Origin: Leptodactylus fallax
Taxonomy: Eukaryota > Chordata > Amphibia > Anura > Leptodactylidae
Direction: 5' to 3'
NCBI GenBank assembly: GCA_947044405.1
Contig: CAMRHE010000012.1
Location: forward strand, 7,932,001 to 7,996,000
DNA length: 64,000 bases
Positions 36,721 through 48,750 of the stretch are shown here, piece by piece. Every line of letters begins with the position of its first letter. Position 1 is the first letter of the stretch. The position numbers and the translations under genes were made by a program. The notes beneath the pieces are model-generated. The model did no database searches, was not told the origin of the DNA, and was given only the letters and a program-made list of their open reading frames with translations.

Positions 36721-36944
36721 TAAGGCCAAGGCCCCATGTTGCAGAAACGCAGCATTTTTTGTTGCAGATTTTCTTGTGTTTTTTGAGCCAAAGCCAAAAA
36801 TGGCTACAAAAGGAATAGGAAATGTATAGGAAGTTCTTATACTTTCCCCTTCTGCTTAATCCACTCCTGGCTTTGGCTCAAAGAACTACAACAAAATCTG
36901 CAACAAAAAAAGCTGCATTTCCGCAACATGGGGCCTCAGCCTTA
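36721..36944. mobile_element. Near-perfect palindromic MITE
   Basis: The two ~110-bp arms are inverted copies: TAAGGCCAAGGCCCCATGTT on the left and TAAGGCTGAGGCCCCATGTT read backwards on the right, continuing through TTTTTTGTTGCAGATTTT and TTTGAGCCAAAGCCA. A transcript would fold into one long hairpin. No convincing target duplication. Confidence 0.75.
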
Positions 36945-37017
36945 AGGAGTATTGTCATATATTAAAAGGGGTATGGACTTGCAGAACAAGGGTGTAATAT
37001 TAACACTTAATTTATCA

Positions 37018-37182
37018 TTGGTGCAGCCTTATTTGGAACATGAAGTTCAGTTCTGAGCACCAGTTCATAGAAAGGATATCCTAGATTTAGAAAAGGTTCA
37101 GGGAAGGACCACAAAGGTGATAAGGGGCATGGAGGACCTCAGTTATGAGAAGAAATTAAAGGAGTTAAATTTGTTTAGTGTT
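37018..37182 (+). pseudogene. CR1-type LINE reverse transcriptase scrap
   Basis: A single frame reads LVQPYLEHEVQF, a stop (TGA replacing the usual TGG of FWAP), APVHRKDILDLEKVQG and RTTKVIRGMEDLSYEKKL, ending KELNLFS. This is the conserved C-terminal block of CR1-group reverse transcriptases. Nothing else of the LINE is recognisable on either side. Confidence 0.75.
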
Positions 37183-37766
37183 TAACTAAGGACGAGAATG
37201 CTTGTCCTTAGCAGCTGGTACTTGCCACTTTTGGACGAGCATTCTCATCCAGAGGATGATCACCCAGCATCAGGAGCTGACAGGATGCCATCGGTAGCAA
37301 GTGTGAGCTGTATGATACAGCTGACATCCACCTGTAGCACTCTGATGGGATGGTTGGTGTTGACCCCTTAGATGTTGTGGGCAATCATGACAGCCACATC
37401 CAAGTTGTTTCCCTGGCAACCTGTTACTCTAACAGCCTGCTTCTGGGGGGAAGGTGATGCTTTTTCAGCAGCCCAGGGTCTGTTCTGTTGCCCTGGGTCT
37501 ACCATCTTCCTCTATGGTATATACACTTCAATACTTCTGTATTGGAGTGTATAATACTGAACCAGCAATCAGAAGCTTGCTGGTTCATGTCCCCCACTGG
37601 GACAAAAAAAAGTTAAAAAAATAAATAAATAAATAAAACTACCAAGAACCCCCAATAAAAGGCTGCTTTTCCTATAGAAAATATTTAAACAATAAAAACT
37701 AACATAAAACAATACATGGTCACATGCATAACAAACTGTAAAGTAAACCTAAACCATCAGTTAACC
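37183..37766. other. Intergenic, nothing recognised
   Basis: Contains a small palindrome around GACGAGAATGC / GACGAGCATTCTC (37191-37250), but I cannot assign it to an element. Confidence 0.4.
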
Positions 37767-38639
37767 TGCACAGTCAGTGGCGCACCTGTAATGAGCAGTG
37801 GCGCACCTCTAATGAGGCGAAGCGAGGCGGCCGCCTCAGGTGGCACTATCCGTCACTTTCTGGAGGGGCGCCATTTTTACTATTTACTTAACGTAAACCA
37901 GCCCAGGAAAGGCCATTTAAAAAAAAAAACAAAGCTGAGCGGGACCTGTCCTGGGCTGGCTTACGAGACGTCTGTATCTCAGCACAGGCAATACAATGAC
38001 GTCATCACGCCTCCTGCGCTGAGACGCAGACGTCCTATGAGACGTCAAGGGATCGCAGGTAGGTGAGGATAACTTTTTTTTTTTTTTTTTTTTTTTATAA
38101 ATAGGCCATTACCTGCTGGAGTAACCCCAGGTAGCGGCCTATTTACTTACCTATTCTCGCTCCTGCTCGTGGCCACCTCCGCTTCCCCTTCTGCTATGGG
38201 ATGCAGAAGGGAAAGCGGCTACAGCTGTGAGCAAGTGCAAGGATTGGTAAATGAGGACGCAGGCCTCAAATACTACTATTATTATACTCTGGGCTCAGAG
38301 TATAATAATCGGGGGCCCAGGGGAGGTGAGGGAACATAAAAACCATTGTTACTCACCTCTCCTGTGATCCGGTGTTACTTCCAGCAGCAGGCTTCTGCCC
38401 TCTTTGGTGATGTCATCAAGTCGCGACACCGGCCTGGCTTGTCCCACGTAACGTCTGTGCGCAATTAAACTGGGACGAAAGACGTCTGTGCGCAATTAAA
38501 CAGGGACAAAAGCTGCAGGGAGTGCACTGTAGCCCAGGATAGGTAAGTAACACTGGTTTTTATGTTTGTCACCACCTGGGTCTCCGATCATTATACTCTG
38601 GGGTCTGAAAAGACCCCACAGTATAATAATAGTTCATGG

Positions 38640-39400
38640 GTGGGCCACTATGGGGCATAATACTGTGTTCAGGGGCCACTGGGGAGCATAATACAGTGTG
38701 CAGGGGCCACTATAGGGCATAATACTGTGTACAGGGCCCAGGGCCACTGTGGAGCATAATACTGTGTGCAGGGGCCATTATGGAGCATAATACCGTGTGC
38801 AGGGGCTGCTGTGGGGCATAATACCGTGTGCAGGGGCCACTGTGGGGCATAATACCGTGTGCAGGGGTCACTATGGAGCATAATACCATGTACAGGGGCC
38901 GCTGCAGAGCATAATACCGTGTGCAGGGGCTGCTACAGGGCATAATACCATGTACAGGGGCCATTGCGGGGCATAATACCATGTAATACTGTGTGCAGGG
39001 GCCACTATGGGGCATAATACAGTGTGCAGGGCCCAGAGCCACTGTGGAGCATAATACCGTGTGCGGGGGACACTATGGAGCATAATACCGTGTGCAGGGG
39101 CCGTTGTGGGGCATAATACCATGTGCAGGGGTCGCTGTGGAACATAACACCATGTGCAGGGGCCTCTATGGAGCATAATACCGTGTGCAGAGCCTGCTGT
39201 GGGACATAATACTGTGTGCAGGGCCACTGCAGGGAATAATAATGTGTGCAGGGACTGCTGCAGGGCATAGTACAGTGTGCAGGGGCCGCTGCAAGCCATA
39301 ATACCGTGTGCAGGGGCCGCTCCGGGCCATAATACCGTGTGCAGGGGCCGCTGAGGGCCATAATACCGTGTAATACTGTGTGCAGGGGCTGCTGTGGAAC
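38640..39400. repeat. 31-bp minisatellite inside the hAT element
   Basis: About 24 units of the form CCGTGTGCAGGGGCYRCTGT plus GGGGCATAATA. Because 31 is not a multiple of three, open frames through it repeat every 31 residues. They are not genes. Confidence 0.92.
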
Positions 39401-39788
39401 ATTATGCTGTATGTAAATTGGGCGTTATGTGTGGGGGCCAGGAAAGGGGGTGCTATGTGGTGGGGGGGAGTCTTTGCTAGTTACTCCCCTGATAAGGGTT
39501 CGTTAGGAAGGGACATATTATACAAGTGAGCTTTATGAACTTAAGAGGTGTTATTTATATAAAGGCACTATTAATATAAGGGGGGTTATTTATATACGGG
39601 ACCATTAGGGAGCATTTATAAGAGGGTGGTCATTTATAAAAGTGTTCACTAGGAGACATCAATTATATAAGGGGTCATTAGGGGACATTATGAATAGAAG
39701 GGGGCATCATTTATGTAAAGGGTCATTAGGGGAGCAGTATTTATGTCAGGGGGAATCAGGGGCATAGTATAAGGGGGTAATTAATTAA

Positions 39789-40114
39789 AGGGTTTGTCCA
39801 TGATAACTACTTTCTTAATATGAGAACAGGGAAAGTGATTTAAAGAAAAAAAAAAAAAAAACAACACCTACTCACCTGTCCCTTGTTCTCCAATGTCTCC
39901 CACCGCAGTCTGGTTCTGCTGCTCCGGTGTTTTCTCCTGGTGGAAGTCCCCACCGCACATGACCGCTGAGGTCACTGACATGGGACGTCACAGTGCTTGG
40001 GGACTTCTGCTGGAAGAAAACACAGAAGGAGCAGCAGGACTGAAACGTGCTGGGAGACATCGGAGCATCTTCCCCAGCCTCATATTAAAAAAGTGGTTAT
40101 CCTGGACAACCCCT
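39789..40114. mobile_element. Palindromic TTAA MITE nested in the hAT element
   Basis: Inverted ends AGGGTTTGTCCATGATAACT and (reversed) AGGGGTTGTCCAGGATAACC, flanked by TTAA at 39785-39788 and 40115-40118. Absent from the sister hAT copy at 44663-46959, so it inserted after the family spread. Confidence 0.78.
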
Positions 40115-41150
40115 TTAAGGTGGCAAGTGTATAGACGTGTATAGGACGAGGCTGTAATTACATGACATGGCCGCTATGAGATGAATGACACTATGTAAAA
40201 AGCGGTCACAGTGTTTACACAGGTACCACGGTTCATTCACACAGCTTATCAGTGGGGGTCCAGGGTTTTTGAGCCCCACTGATTAGTTTATTAATGACCT
40301 GGAAAACCTTTTAATTAGTTAACACCTGGGTCATTATTAATAAGGGGCACTATTTATACAGGGTACACACAGACATTATTAATATAAAGATGCACTTGGG
40401 AGTATTATTCATTATTGGGGGTTATATCATATACTTTATAATTGGGGTAGCAGCACGATGGGGGCTTTTTGTAGGTGAGGACATTGTGGATTGGATGCCT
40501 GGAAAAGTGAGGAGCCAAAGACGTGTTGCAAACTTTACAGAGACAAGTCACAGCTGGAAGAAGTGGTCATGGCGGTCCAAAGGGAAGAGAAGGGAAATGT
40601 GAAGGATTAGTCAGAGACATCACCTTAAAGTCACAAAATGTTACTGCCCTGTATTCACCTAAATGATAGAGGATAAATACCTGATGGGGGTCTGTCTGCT
40701 GAGACCCCCACTGAGCCTGAGAATTGTTTTTTTTTTCCCTCACTGGGTGGGAGTTCAGTCTGACCGCAGCCAGGCTGAATATAGGCGTGTAGCTTGGTGG
40801 ATGGACAAACCCGGGTGGCTCTCATTCACTTTGATGGGAGTTCCAAATATAGCCGAATTACAGTACTCAGCTATCTGCGGCACTCCTATTTAACAGAATG
40901 GAGGCCACGTGGGCTCGTCCATCCACCAAGAAGAAGATGTGTGAAGTTACTTTCATTGTTAATGCTGTGTTGTTGATCTGATACTGAAGTAATACAGGAA
41001 GAAGAATTCTTAAAAACTGTTTTATAACTTTGTGTATTGTGTATATTGTGCAATGATAGCAGCGTGTGAAGCTAGTAGCAATTTTTTTTTTTTTTTTTTT
41101 TTGGGGGGGGGGCATATTTCCATAGTCCGCCTCAGGCAGCAAAGAGGCAA

Positions 41151-41518
41151 TAGGTGCATCTCAATAAATTAGAAACGTTCATTCATTTCAGTAATTCAGT
41201 AATACAATTCATAATCAGCGTCTTCCATGATTGTGTGTCCTACTGAACCAGACTGAGGGACCATTTAAAGGCTTAGGAAACCTTGGCAGGTGACACACTG
41301 AATTTACAATACTGAACTTTTTTTTTGCAATATTCTAATTTTCTTAGATTTGGGTTTTCATTACCTGTAATCCATAATCAACATTTACAAAAATAAAACA
41401 CTTGAAATAGAACACTCTGTGTATAAAGAATCTAGAAAATATAGGAGGTCATTTTTTAATTTAATTACTGAAATAAATAAACGTTTCAAAGATATTCTAA
41501 TTTATTGAGATGCACCTG
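41151..41518. mobile_element. Mariner/Tc1-type MITE nested in the hAT element
   Basis: The ends are inverted copies of GGTGCATCTCAATAAATTAG. The right end is followed by TA (41519-41520); the left duplication is decayed to AA (41149-41150). The sister hAT copy has the empty site GAGGCTAGG at 46942-46949, with a single TA. No coding sequence. Confidence 0.85.
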
Positions 41519-41540
41519 TAGGTTCACCACTGTGCACGGT

Positions 41541-43222
41541 GAACGTCGTAAAGAAAAAACAGAAATGTACGCCAGAAGTAACAAAATATGGAATAAAAGG
41601 TGATCAAGAAGCCATATACAGTAGGCCAAATATGAATGAAAATGGTACCAATATAAAGCACAGAGCTTTCCACAGAAAAATATGCCCTCAACCAGTTCTG
41701 TCAATAGAAAAATAAAAATGTTACGCCTTCCAGAAGATGGGAATGCAAAAACAATTGATTATTTCCCCAAATGTATTTTTAGTCTGCAAAATTAGAAACA
41801 TTTAAAAATAACTATATAAATTAGGTATTGCCATAATGGTACCGAGCCATGGAATAAAGGCAACATGTCACATGCTGTACCATGCTGTATGGTGAATCTC
41901 AAAAATCTTAAATGTTAAAAAGCAATGCCCGAATTGATGTTTCCTTTTTTTTCAATCCCCCCAGAAAGAGTTAATCAAATGTTGTCCATAAGTTATAGAC
42001 ACCCCACTGCGTTTTTCCTGCAGCACTTTTTCACTGTGGCCTTAGCCTAAAAGAGTTATCTAACTTTTTTAAAACTGATTGCCTATTCTTAAGATAGGCC
42101 ATACATTTTAGATTGCTGGGAGGTTCAACTCTCAGCACCCCACCCAATCAACAGTTTGAAGGGGTTAAAACGTACGTGCAAGCATTACTTCTCTTCATTG
42201 TTCACATCAGGTACCAGGTGCTGCAGTGCTCAGAATGTTGCACTTCTTATAGGTGCTGGTCTGGGTACTGCAGGATTGTCCCATTCACTTAAACAGAAAA
42301 ATCCTGTAAAATCCCGAACAGTTCCTACATAAGGCACTACAACTCCTAGCACCTGCTGTAAACAATGCAGCTTTCTCGTAAGTATCCCTATCACATACCT
42401 ATGCCTATACAATTTTAATTTTCTTTACATATTTCATCAACCTGTTATTTACAGTATATGTAAATTTATGTAAATTTCTATATTCTAATATAACTCTGTA
42501 GCAGAGACATGTAAACTAGTCCACCCGGCATTACAATTCATCTGGAAATCAATTGCCAAAAAAATATCCAAAACAAATGTTTTACAGAATAAATAAATAG
42601 CAAGATTTAAATGTCCTGGACACATAAGAAATGAATACATGATGCCAGCTCTCCAGGCCTGGGAACAAAGAGTAGCTTTGAAGCATGCCGTGGGGGGAGT
42701 GTTCCAAAGAGGCTCGTACCAACCATCTTGCTATAGAATGCTTGAGTTATCAAATATTGCAATATGTGCCAGATGTGCAGTATCCACATGGAACATGTTG
42801 CCTTGAACTTTTTGGGGGTGGCACAGCAAAACATTCTACCTAAATGAACTCTTTGATGTTACAAATTGTTTTATAAACCATTATGTTCCACGCAAAGCTT
42901 TAAAGTCTTTGAATTGTTACTTTGATATTAAACTATTATACATAGAATCTGCTTACAAAGTGAGGGAGTAGAACATTTTAATAAAATTGAGTCATAACAT
43001 GAAATGCTTAGAATATGATAAATTCTACTTTATTGTAGTCAGCAACCCATTGCTATAAAAACTTGCTGTATATTTTGTTAATTGTATGTGACTTCTCATT
43101 GTAGGTTAAATTGCTTACTTATACATTATATTATGTATGTAACCTGGCATGGTGTATATACAGTAGAAATACTTATACAGAAAGCATGTACTGTAATTGA
43201 TCACTTCAGTAGTAGGATAATT
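41541..43222. other. Intergenic with a partial MITE
   Basis: At about 42045-42175 lies one arm of the common TTAA-type palindromic MITE (GCCTATTCTTAAGATAGGCC; AGCACCCCACCCAATCAAC). The rest shows no gene or defined repeat. Confidence 0.45.
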
Positions 43223-43370
43223 TTAGGTTCAATAGGTTTTTATTGAGTGACATCAAGACGGAACCCATTCCAAGGCATCCAGATAGAATTAGCCACAGTC
43301 TGACTAGCAGAAGTAACTGCGCCCAGCTCCTCCATACATCTAATATGGTTTAAGGCCTCTACCCACATAG

Positions 43371-43904
43371 AAAAAGGTTGCATGCCGAAACGCGCATCGG
43401 GGAGGTGTCAGCAGGCAACGGCCATTATACCTCACTCTGCAATATGGGTATGTGTCCCTGCATAACTTTGTGATATCCATGCCATTGATGAAGCTGTTCA
43501 TTTACAAGCACTGACTATTTTGAATGTCTTTTGTACATCTAGCTACTTTCATTTATTGGGGCTTGTTCCCTATACTGATCTATGTGTATTGAGACCTCCT
43601 CTTTTGGCTCAAATTATTACTGTGGTTTTTGATCACATATGAAGTAGTTATGCGACTGCAGTGAATATTTGAATTATGCATGTTGGGATTACACAGTTCA
43701 TTATACATACATAATATATCCCTTTTTGCACATTACATATACATACAGGTCTGGTCGCTGTTGTTAGTCTGACACTTTTGTATATTGTATTTGGTCATTT
43801 ATCAATTTATTTTTCTATTTTCTATTTATTCTTCAATAAATTTTGATATTTTTATATCTAATTTCCTGACTATTTTGAGTGCTACTTCCTTTTTCTGTTT
43901 TCTT
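43371..43904 (+). mobile_element. Penelope-like tail inserted in the L1 fragment
   Basis: A 534-bp insertion flanked by a perfect 14-bp duplication CTCTACCCACATAG (43357-43370 and 43905-43918). It starts with CATGCCGAAACGCGCATCGG, the 3' half of a hammerhead-like core (GAAAC at 43387). It ends in AT-rich sequence with CAATAAATTTTGATATT, like the segment at 1530-1945. The variable-length duplication and the polyadenylation-like end indicate retroposition. Assignment to Penelope-like elements is inference from this architecture. Confidence 0.6.
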
Positions 43905-44662
43905 CTCTACCCACATAGTCCGAGATGAGGTCTCTGTCGATCTCCACAACTGAGGTAAAAATTGGCAGGTTGCCAACAAAAAATATCTTAATAGATGCTT
44001 TTAAATTTTTGATAGTGGGCCTGGCGTGATTGACATGAGGACTCGTTTAGTCATAGGCTCCACTGGCGGCCAACACATCCATCCATTTTTCCAGAGGACA
44101 TTGACCCGGGAGCATTCCCACCAAATGTGGAGTATAGCTCTGTGCCTGCTTGCAGCACCAGCAGGAGGATGAGACCAATGGAAAAAGCTGATGTAATTTA
44201 TCAGAAATTCTATACCAAACTGTCAAAATTTTATAGTGAAGCTCCTGCATTCTAGCAGAGGTAGAAATATTATGTGTCGTGGTATGAGCCCTGCGCCATT
44301 GGTCAGCAGACAGGGTCTGACCCAGTTCAAATTCCCAGGCTTGGTGGAAGTACAACACAGGGTCCCCCAACTCCCCCGCAAGCATCAGAGCATATATTAG
44401 AGAGACTGTGTGTGAAGGCCCAGGAAAGGACATGCAAAGGGTCTCGAATGGTCAGAGGGGTACAGTCAGTGTAGTCAAACGGCCAAGCGACTTAACATAG
44501 CACTGTAGTTGTTAGTGGCAAAGCCACCTCCCAGGTCGGGGACCCAGTATGTTAGTCAGAGCAGATAAAGACTTCAAACCCTCAAGGGTCAACACATCTC
44601 AAAGACATGAGAGTGAAGTCGGATAGAGGGTAGAAAGGGGAAGTGAAGTCATAGGCGATGAG

Positions 44663-46959
44663 CAGAGGCGCACCTCTAATGAGGCGAAGTGAGGCGGCCG
44701 CCACAGGTGGCACTATCCATCACTGTCTGGAGGGCAGCATTTTTACTATTTATTTACCGTAAACCAGCCCAGGACAGGCCACTTTAAATAAAAACAAAGC
44801 TTAGTGGGGCCTGTCCCGGGCTGGCTTACGAGACGTCCGCATCTCAGCACAGGCGGTGATACAATGAAGTCATTGCGCCTCCTGCGCTGAGACACAGACA
44901 TCACGGACAAGAAGAGGAGGCGGCGGCTCCATCAAGGGATTGCAGGTAGGTGAGGATAACTATTTTTTTTATTTATATAAATAGGCCGTTACCTGTAGGA
45001 GTATCCCCAGCAGGTAACGGCCTATTTATTTACCTACCCTCGCGCCTGTACGTGCCCGCCCCCGCTTCCCTTTCTGCTATGGGACGCAGAAGGGGAAAGG
45101 GAAGCGACTGTGAGCAGGCGCGTAAGTAGGTAAGTGAGGCCGCGGCGACCCAGGGGAGGTGAGGGAACATAAAAACCAATGTTACTTACCTCTCCTGCAA
45201 TCCAATGTTACTCTGAGAAGGTTTGGGCCCTCTGGTGACGTCATCAGGTCGCGTCACCGGCCTGATCACATGACTTCTGTGCGCAATTAAACAGGGCCGA
45301 AAGCTGCAGGGAGTGCACCAGTGTCCAGGAAAGGTAAGTAACACTGGTTTTATGTTTGTCACCTCCCCTGGGTCTCCGATCATTATACTCTGGGGTCTGA
45401 AAATACCGTGTGTCGGGGTAGCTGTGGAACATAATACCATGTGCAGGGGCCACTATGGAGCATAATACCGTGTGCAGGTGCCACTAGTGAGCATAATACG
45501 GTGTGCAGGGGTTGCTGTGGAACATAATACCATGTGCAGGGGCCACTGTGGGGCATAATACCATGTGCAGGGGTCACTATGGAGCATAATACCGAGTGCA
45601 GGGGCCGCTGCGAGGCATAATACAGTGTGCAGGGGCCACTGAAGGCCATAATACCGTGTGCAGGGGCCACTGCGGGGCATAATACCATGTGCAGGGGCCA
45701 CTATGGAGCATAATACTGAGTGCAGGGGCCGCTGCGAGGCATAATACAGTGTGCAGGGGCTGCTGCGGGCCATAATACTGTGTGCAGGGGCTGCTGCGGG
45801 CTGTAATACTGTGTGCAGGGGCTGCTGTGGAACATTATAGTGTGTGTAAATGGGGCGGTATAAGCAGGGGCTATGGCACCTGTTTATATCATACGCTGTC
45901 TGTTTTTAGTGACCATGTGATGTAATTACAGCCTTGTCACATAGGCTGTAGTTACATTACATCGCCGCTATGAGATGAATGACACTATGTAAGCAGAGAA
46001 GCGGTCACAGCGCTTACACAGGTACCATTCAAACAGCTGATCAGTAGGGGTCCAGGGTTTTTGAGCCCCACTAATTAGTTTATTAATGACCTGGAAAACC
46101 TTTTAATTAGTTAACACCTGGGGCATTATTAATAAGGGGCACTATTTATACAGGGTACACACGGACATTATTAATATAAAGATGTACTTGGAAGTATTAT
46201 TCCTTATGGGGGGTTATATCATATATTTTATAATTGGGGTAGCAGCAGGATGGGTGTGCAGGTGAGGACAATGTGGGTCAGGTGCCTGGAAAAGTGAGGA
46301 GCCAAAGATGTTTGCGTTGCAAACTTTACAGAGACAAGTCACAGCTGGAATGAGTGGTCATGGCAGTCCAAAGGGAAGAGAGAGGAAATGTGAATGATTA
46401 GTCAGAGACGTCATCTGTAAGTCACAAAATGTTACCGCCCTGTATTCACCTAAATGATAGAGGATAAATATCTGATTGATGGGGGTCTGTCTGCTGAGAA
46501 CCCCACTGAGCCTGAGAATTGGGTTTTTTCCCCCCCACTGGGTGGGAATTCAGCCTGACTGCAGCCAGGCTGAATATAGGCGTGTCACTTGGTGGATGGA
46601 CGAACCCATGTGGCTCTCATTCCCTTCAATGGGAGTGCCAAAGATAGCCGAAGTCCAGTACTCAGCTATCTGCGGCGCTCCTATTATAGAGAATGGGGAC
46701 AACATGGGCTCGTCCATCCACCAAGCAGAAGATGTGTGAAGTTACTTTCATTGTTAATACCGTGTTGTTGATCTGATACTGAAGTAATACAGGAAGAAGA
46801 ATTCTTAAAAACTGTTTTATAACTTTGTGTATTGTGTATATTGTGCGACGATCACTGCTTGTGAAGCTAGTAGCATGGAAACTCAATATTTTTTTTTTTT
46901 AGGGGGGAGCGTCTTTCTATAGTCCACCTGAGGCAGCAAAGAGGCTAGGTTCACCACTG
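44663..46959. mobile_element. Non-autonomous hAT element, short copy
   Basis: Starts CAGAGGCGCACCTCTAATG and ends GCTAGGTTCACCACTG. The 8-bp duplications GCGATGAG (44655-44662) and GCGAAGAG (46960-46967) differ at one base. Removing the element rejoins the L1 fragment cleanly. It shares the whole architecture of 37775-41532, including GC-rich start, minisatellite, shared module and right end, but has a shorter minisatellite and lacks both nested MITEs. No transposase. Confidence 0.85.
45400..45840. repeat. 31-bp minisatellite in the short hAT copy
   Basis: About 14 units of the same repeat as at 38640-39400 (CCATGTGCAGGGGCCACTAT plus GGAGCATAATA). Open frames here are by-products. Confidence 0.9.
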
Positions 46960-48750
46960 GCGAAGAGAGTAAGGAATTATCCATTAGAGGGGTAAGCGGC
47001 CCTGGGACAGACACAAGACCCATACCAGAAGCAAATCTCGCAAACACCACGGTTAGGGTGTGTAGGAGAGGAGAAAGAGGAAACCTCATCCCCACAGGTG
47101 GGAGGGGCAGCCAAAATGTACCCTGCGTCTGAAACCGAGATTGGTCCAGCTCCATCTCCACCCATAACTTAGATGAGTGGTGGTGGAACAGGTCTAGCAC
47201 GCAGTTACATATACACACTCTGAAGTACAATGAAAAGTCTAGGAGACCCACCCTGACCTCGGGCCTTGGATCGAGAAAGGATGGAGTATCGAAGTCAAGC
47301 CCTAGTGCCCTTCCAAATGAAACTCGTCGCCAGTTTTTGTAGGTGGATGAAAAAGGAGTATGGGATGGCAATCGGAATAGTTTGGAATAAATAAAACAGT
47401 TTAGGCAGAAAATCTTTTTTCAGAACATTAATCCTGCCAAACCAAGACAGCATCAGAGGGGTCCACCTCTGGAAGTCCTGTTCCAAGTAACGGAGTAAGG
47501 GTTTAAAGTTCAGCTCAAAAAGCTGTCTTGGGTCGGCAGAAAGAAAAACGCTCAAATATTTTAAATGGGATGTCAGCCACCGAAATTAATAGGAATGTCG
47601 TAGGGAGATTGGAGAGTGGTATTAAGCTTTTCTGTTTTCTTTAAATTGACCTTGAAGTTACTAAATTGACTATACCTGTTGAACTTCCTTAGGACGGCCG
47701 GGAGAGTAGTCCTGGGGGATGATACATAGATGAGCAGATCATCTGCAATCAGGGATAATTTATGTTCTTGGGATAACACTGGCACTCCCTTTACACAGGG
47801 GTTATCCCTCAAGGCATTGGCCAGTGGTTCCATGGCCGAAAGATATAAAAATGGGGATAAGGGGCATCTCTTGAATATAGAAAAAGGCTCAGAGAAAGCC
47901 TCATCAATCCAGACCTGGTCCGTAGGGCCCCGGTACAGAGCCGTGCAGGAACCCAGGTCGATGGTTCTGAGGACCTTCTTCAGGAACCCCCAATGGACCC
48001 TGTCAGCACTAGAATAATTTTACACTTTAGTTAAATAGTTGCAGTATATATATATATAATTTTTTTTTCTAAATAGTCCTGTATGCCGGGTGTAATTTTC
48101 AGTGTCTGCTCTTATTCTGTAGATGAACTAGTACCTCTTCTCTTATCCTATATAGGTGTACAGTAATTTTCAGTGTCTGCTCTTATTTTGTATATATGGA
48201 CACTGCACAGTACCACTTCTCTTGTCCTGTATAGTGGGTATAATTCTCAGTATCTACTCTTATTCTGTATATATAGACAGTGCACAGTACTACTTCTCCT
48301 GTCCTGCATTCTCAGTGTAATTCCCAGTGTCTGCTCTTATTTTGTATATATAGACAATGAACAATACCACTTTTCTAGTCCCATATACTGATTGTAATTC
48401 TTAATATCTGCTATATTCTATATATATGGACACTGCACATTATCATTTCTCTTGTCCTGTATGCTGGGTAAATTTCTCTGTATGTGCTCTTATTCAGTAT
48501 ATACAGTTGTGCTAAAAAGTTTACATACCCCGGTGTTTTTTTTGTTTTTTTTGGGCCTTTTTTCAAAGAATATGAATGATAACACAAAAACTTTTTCTCC
48601 ACTCATGGTTAGTGGTTGGTTGAAGCCATTTATTGTCAAACTTCTGTGTTTTCTCTTTTTAATTCATAATGACAACCAAAAACATCAAAATGACCCTGTT
48701 CAAAAGTTCACATACCCCGGTGATTTTGGCCTGATAACATGCCCAGAAAC

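Larger units (their letters stand above)
37775..41532. mobile_element. Non-autonomous hAT element, long copy
   Basis: Begins CAGTGGCGCACCTGTAATG and ends CTAGGTTCACCACTG-like (inverted CAGTGGTGAACCT). Flanking 8-bp repeats TGCACAGT (37767-37774) and TGCACGGT (41533-41540) differ at one base and fit hAT insertion. The interior holds GC-rich sequence, a 31-bp minisatellite, a TTAA MITE (39789-40114), a module shared with 14530-15150, and near the right end a mariner-type MITE (41151-41518). No transposase frame. Without the nested MITEs it is about 3.05 kb. It is homologous end to end with 44663-46959. Confidence 0.8.
43224..48012 (-). pseudogene. 5'-truncated L1-type LINE, split by two later insertions
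   Basis: Minus strand. The fragment begins at about 48012 inside the reverse transcriptase (DRVHWGFLKKVLRTIDLG), runs through CPLSPFLYLSAMEPLA and the catalytic ADDLLIYV (47735-47746), then the thumb region (FGRINVLKKDFLPKLFY). After the hAT insertion it resumes at 44654-44047 with a C-terminal CWCCKQAQSYTPH zinc-knuckle-like block. The 3' end is near 43224 (AATAAAAACCTATTGAACC on the minus strand). Stops and frameshifts are frequent, so it is older than the L1 at 23873. Two intervals are not LINE: 43371-43904 and 44663-46959. Confidence 0.8.

Noticed and set aside
38640..39400. Regular ~31-bp repeats that might recall a CRISPR array
   Set aside because: Units are contiguous without unique spacers, diverged from one another, and sit inside a eukaryotic transposon.
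38669..39402. Overlapping minus-strand open frames rich in CTRYYAP and HTVLC
   Set aside because: They are produced by the 31-bp minisatellite. The protein pattern repeats every 31 residues in all frames, as expected from an array whose unit is not a multiple of three.
45186..45773. Similar open frames on the minus strand
   Set aside because: Same minisatellite in the second hAT copy.
48452..48750. N-terminal extension of the 361-codon Tc1 frame
   Set aside because: It translates terminal-repeat and tandem-array DNA. Homology to transposases starts only near 48751.
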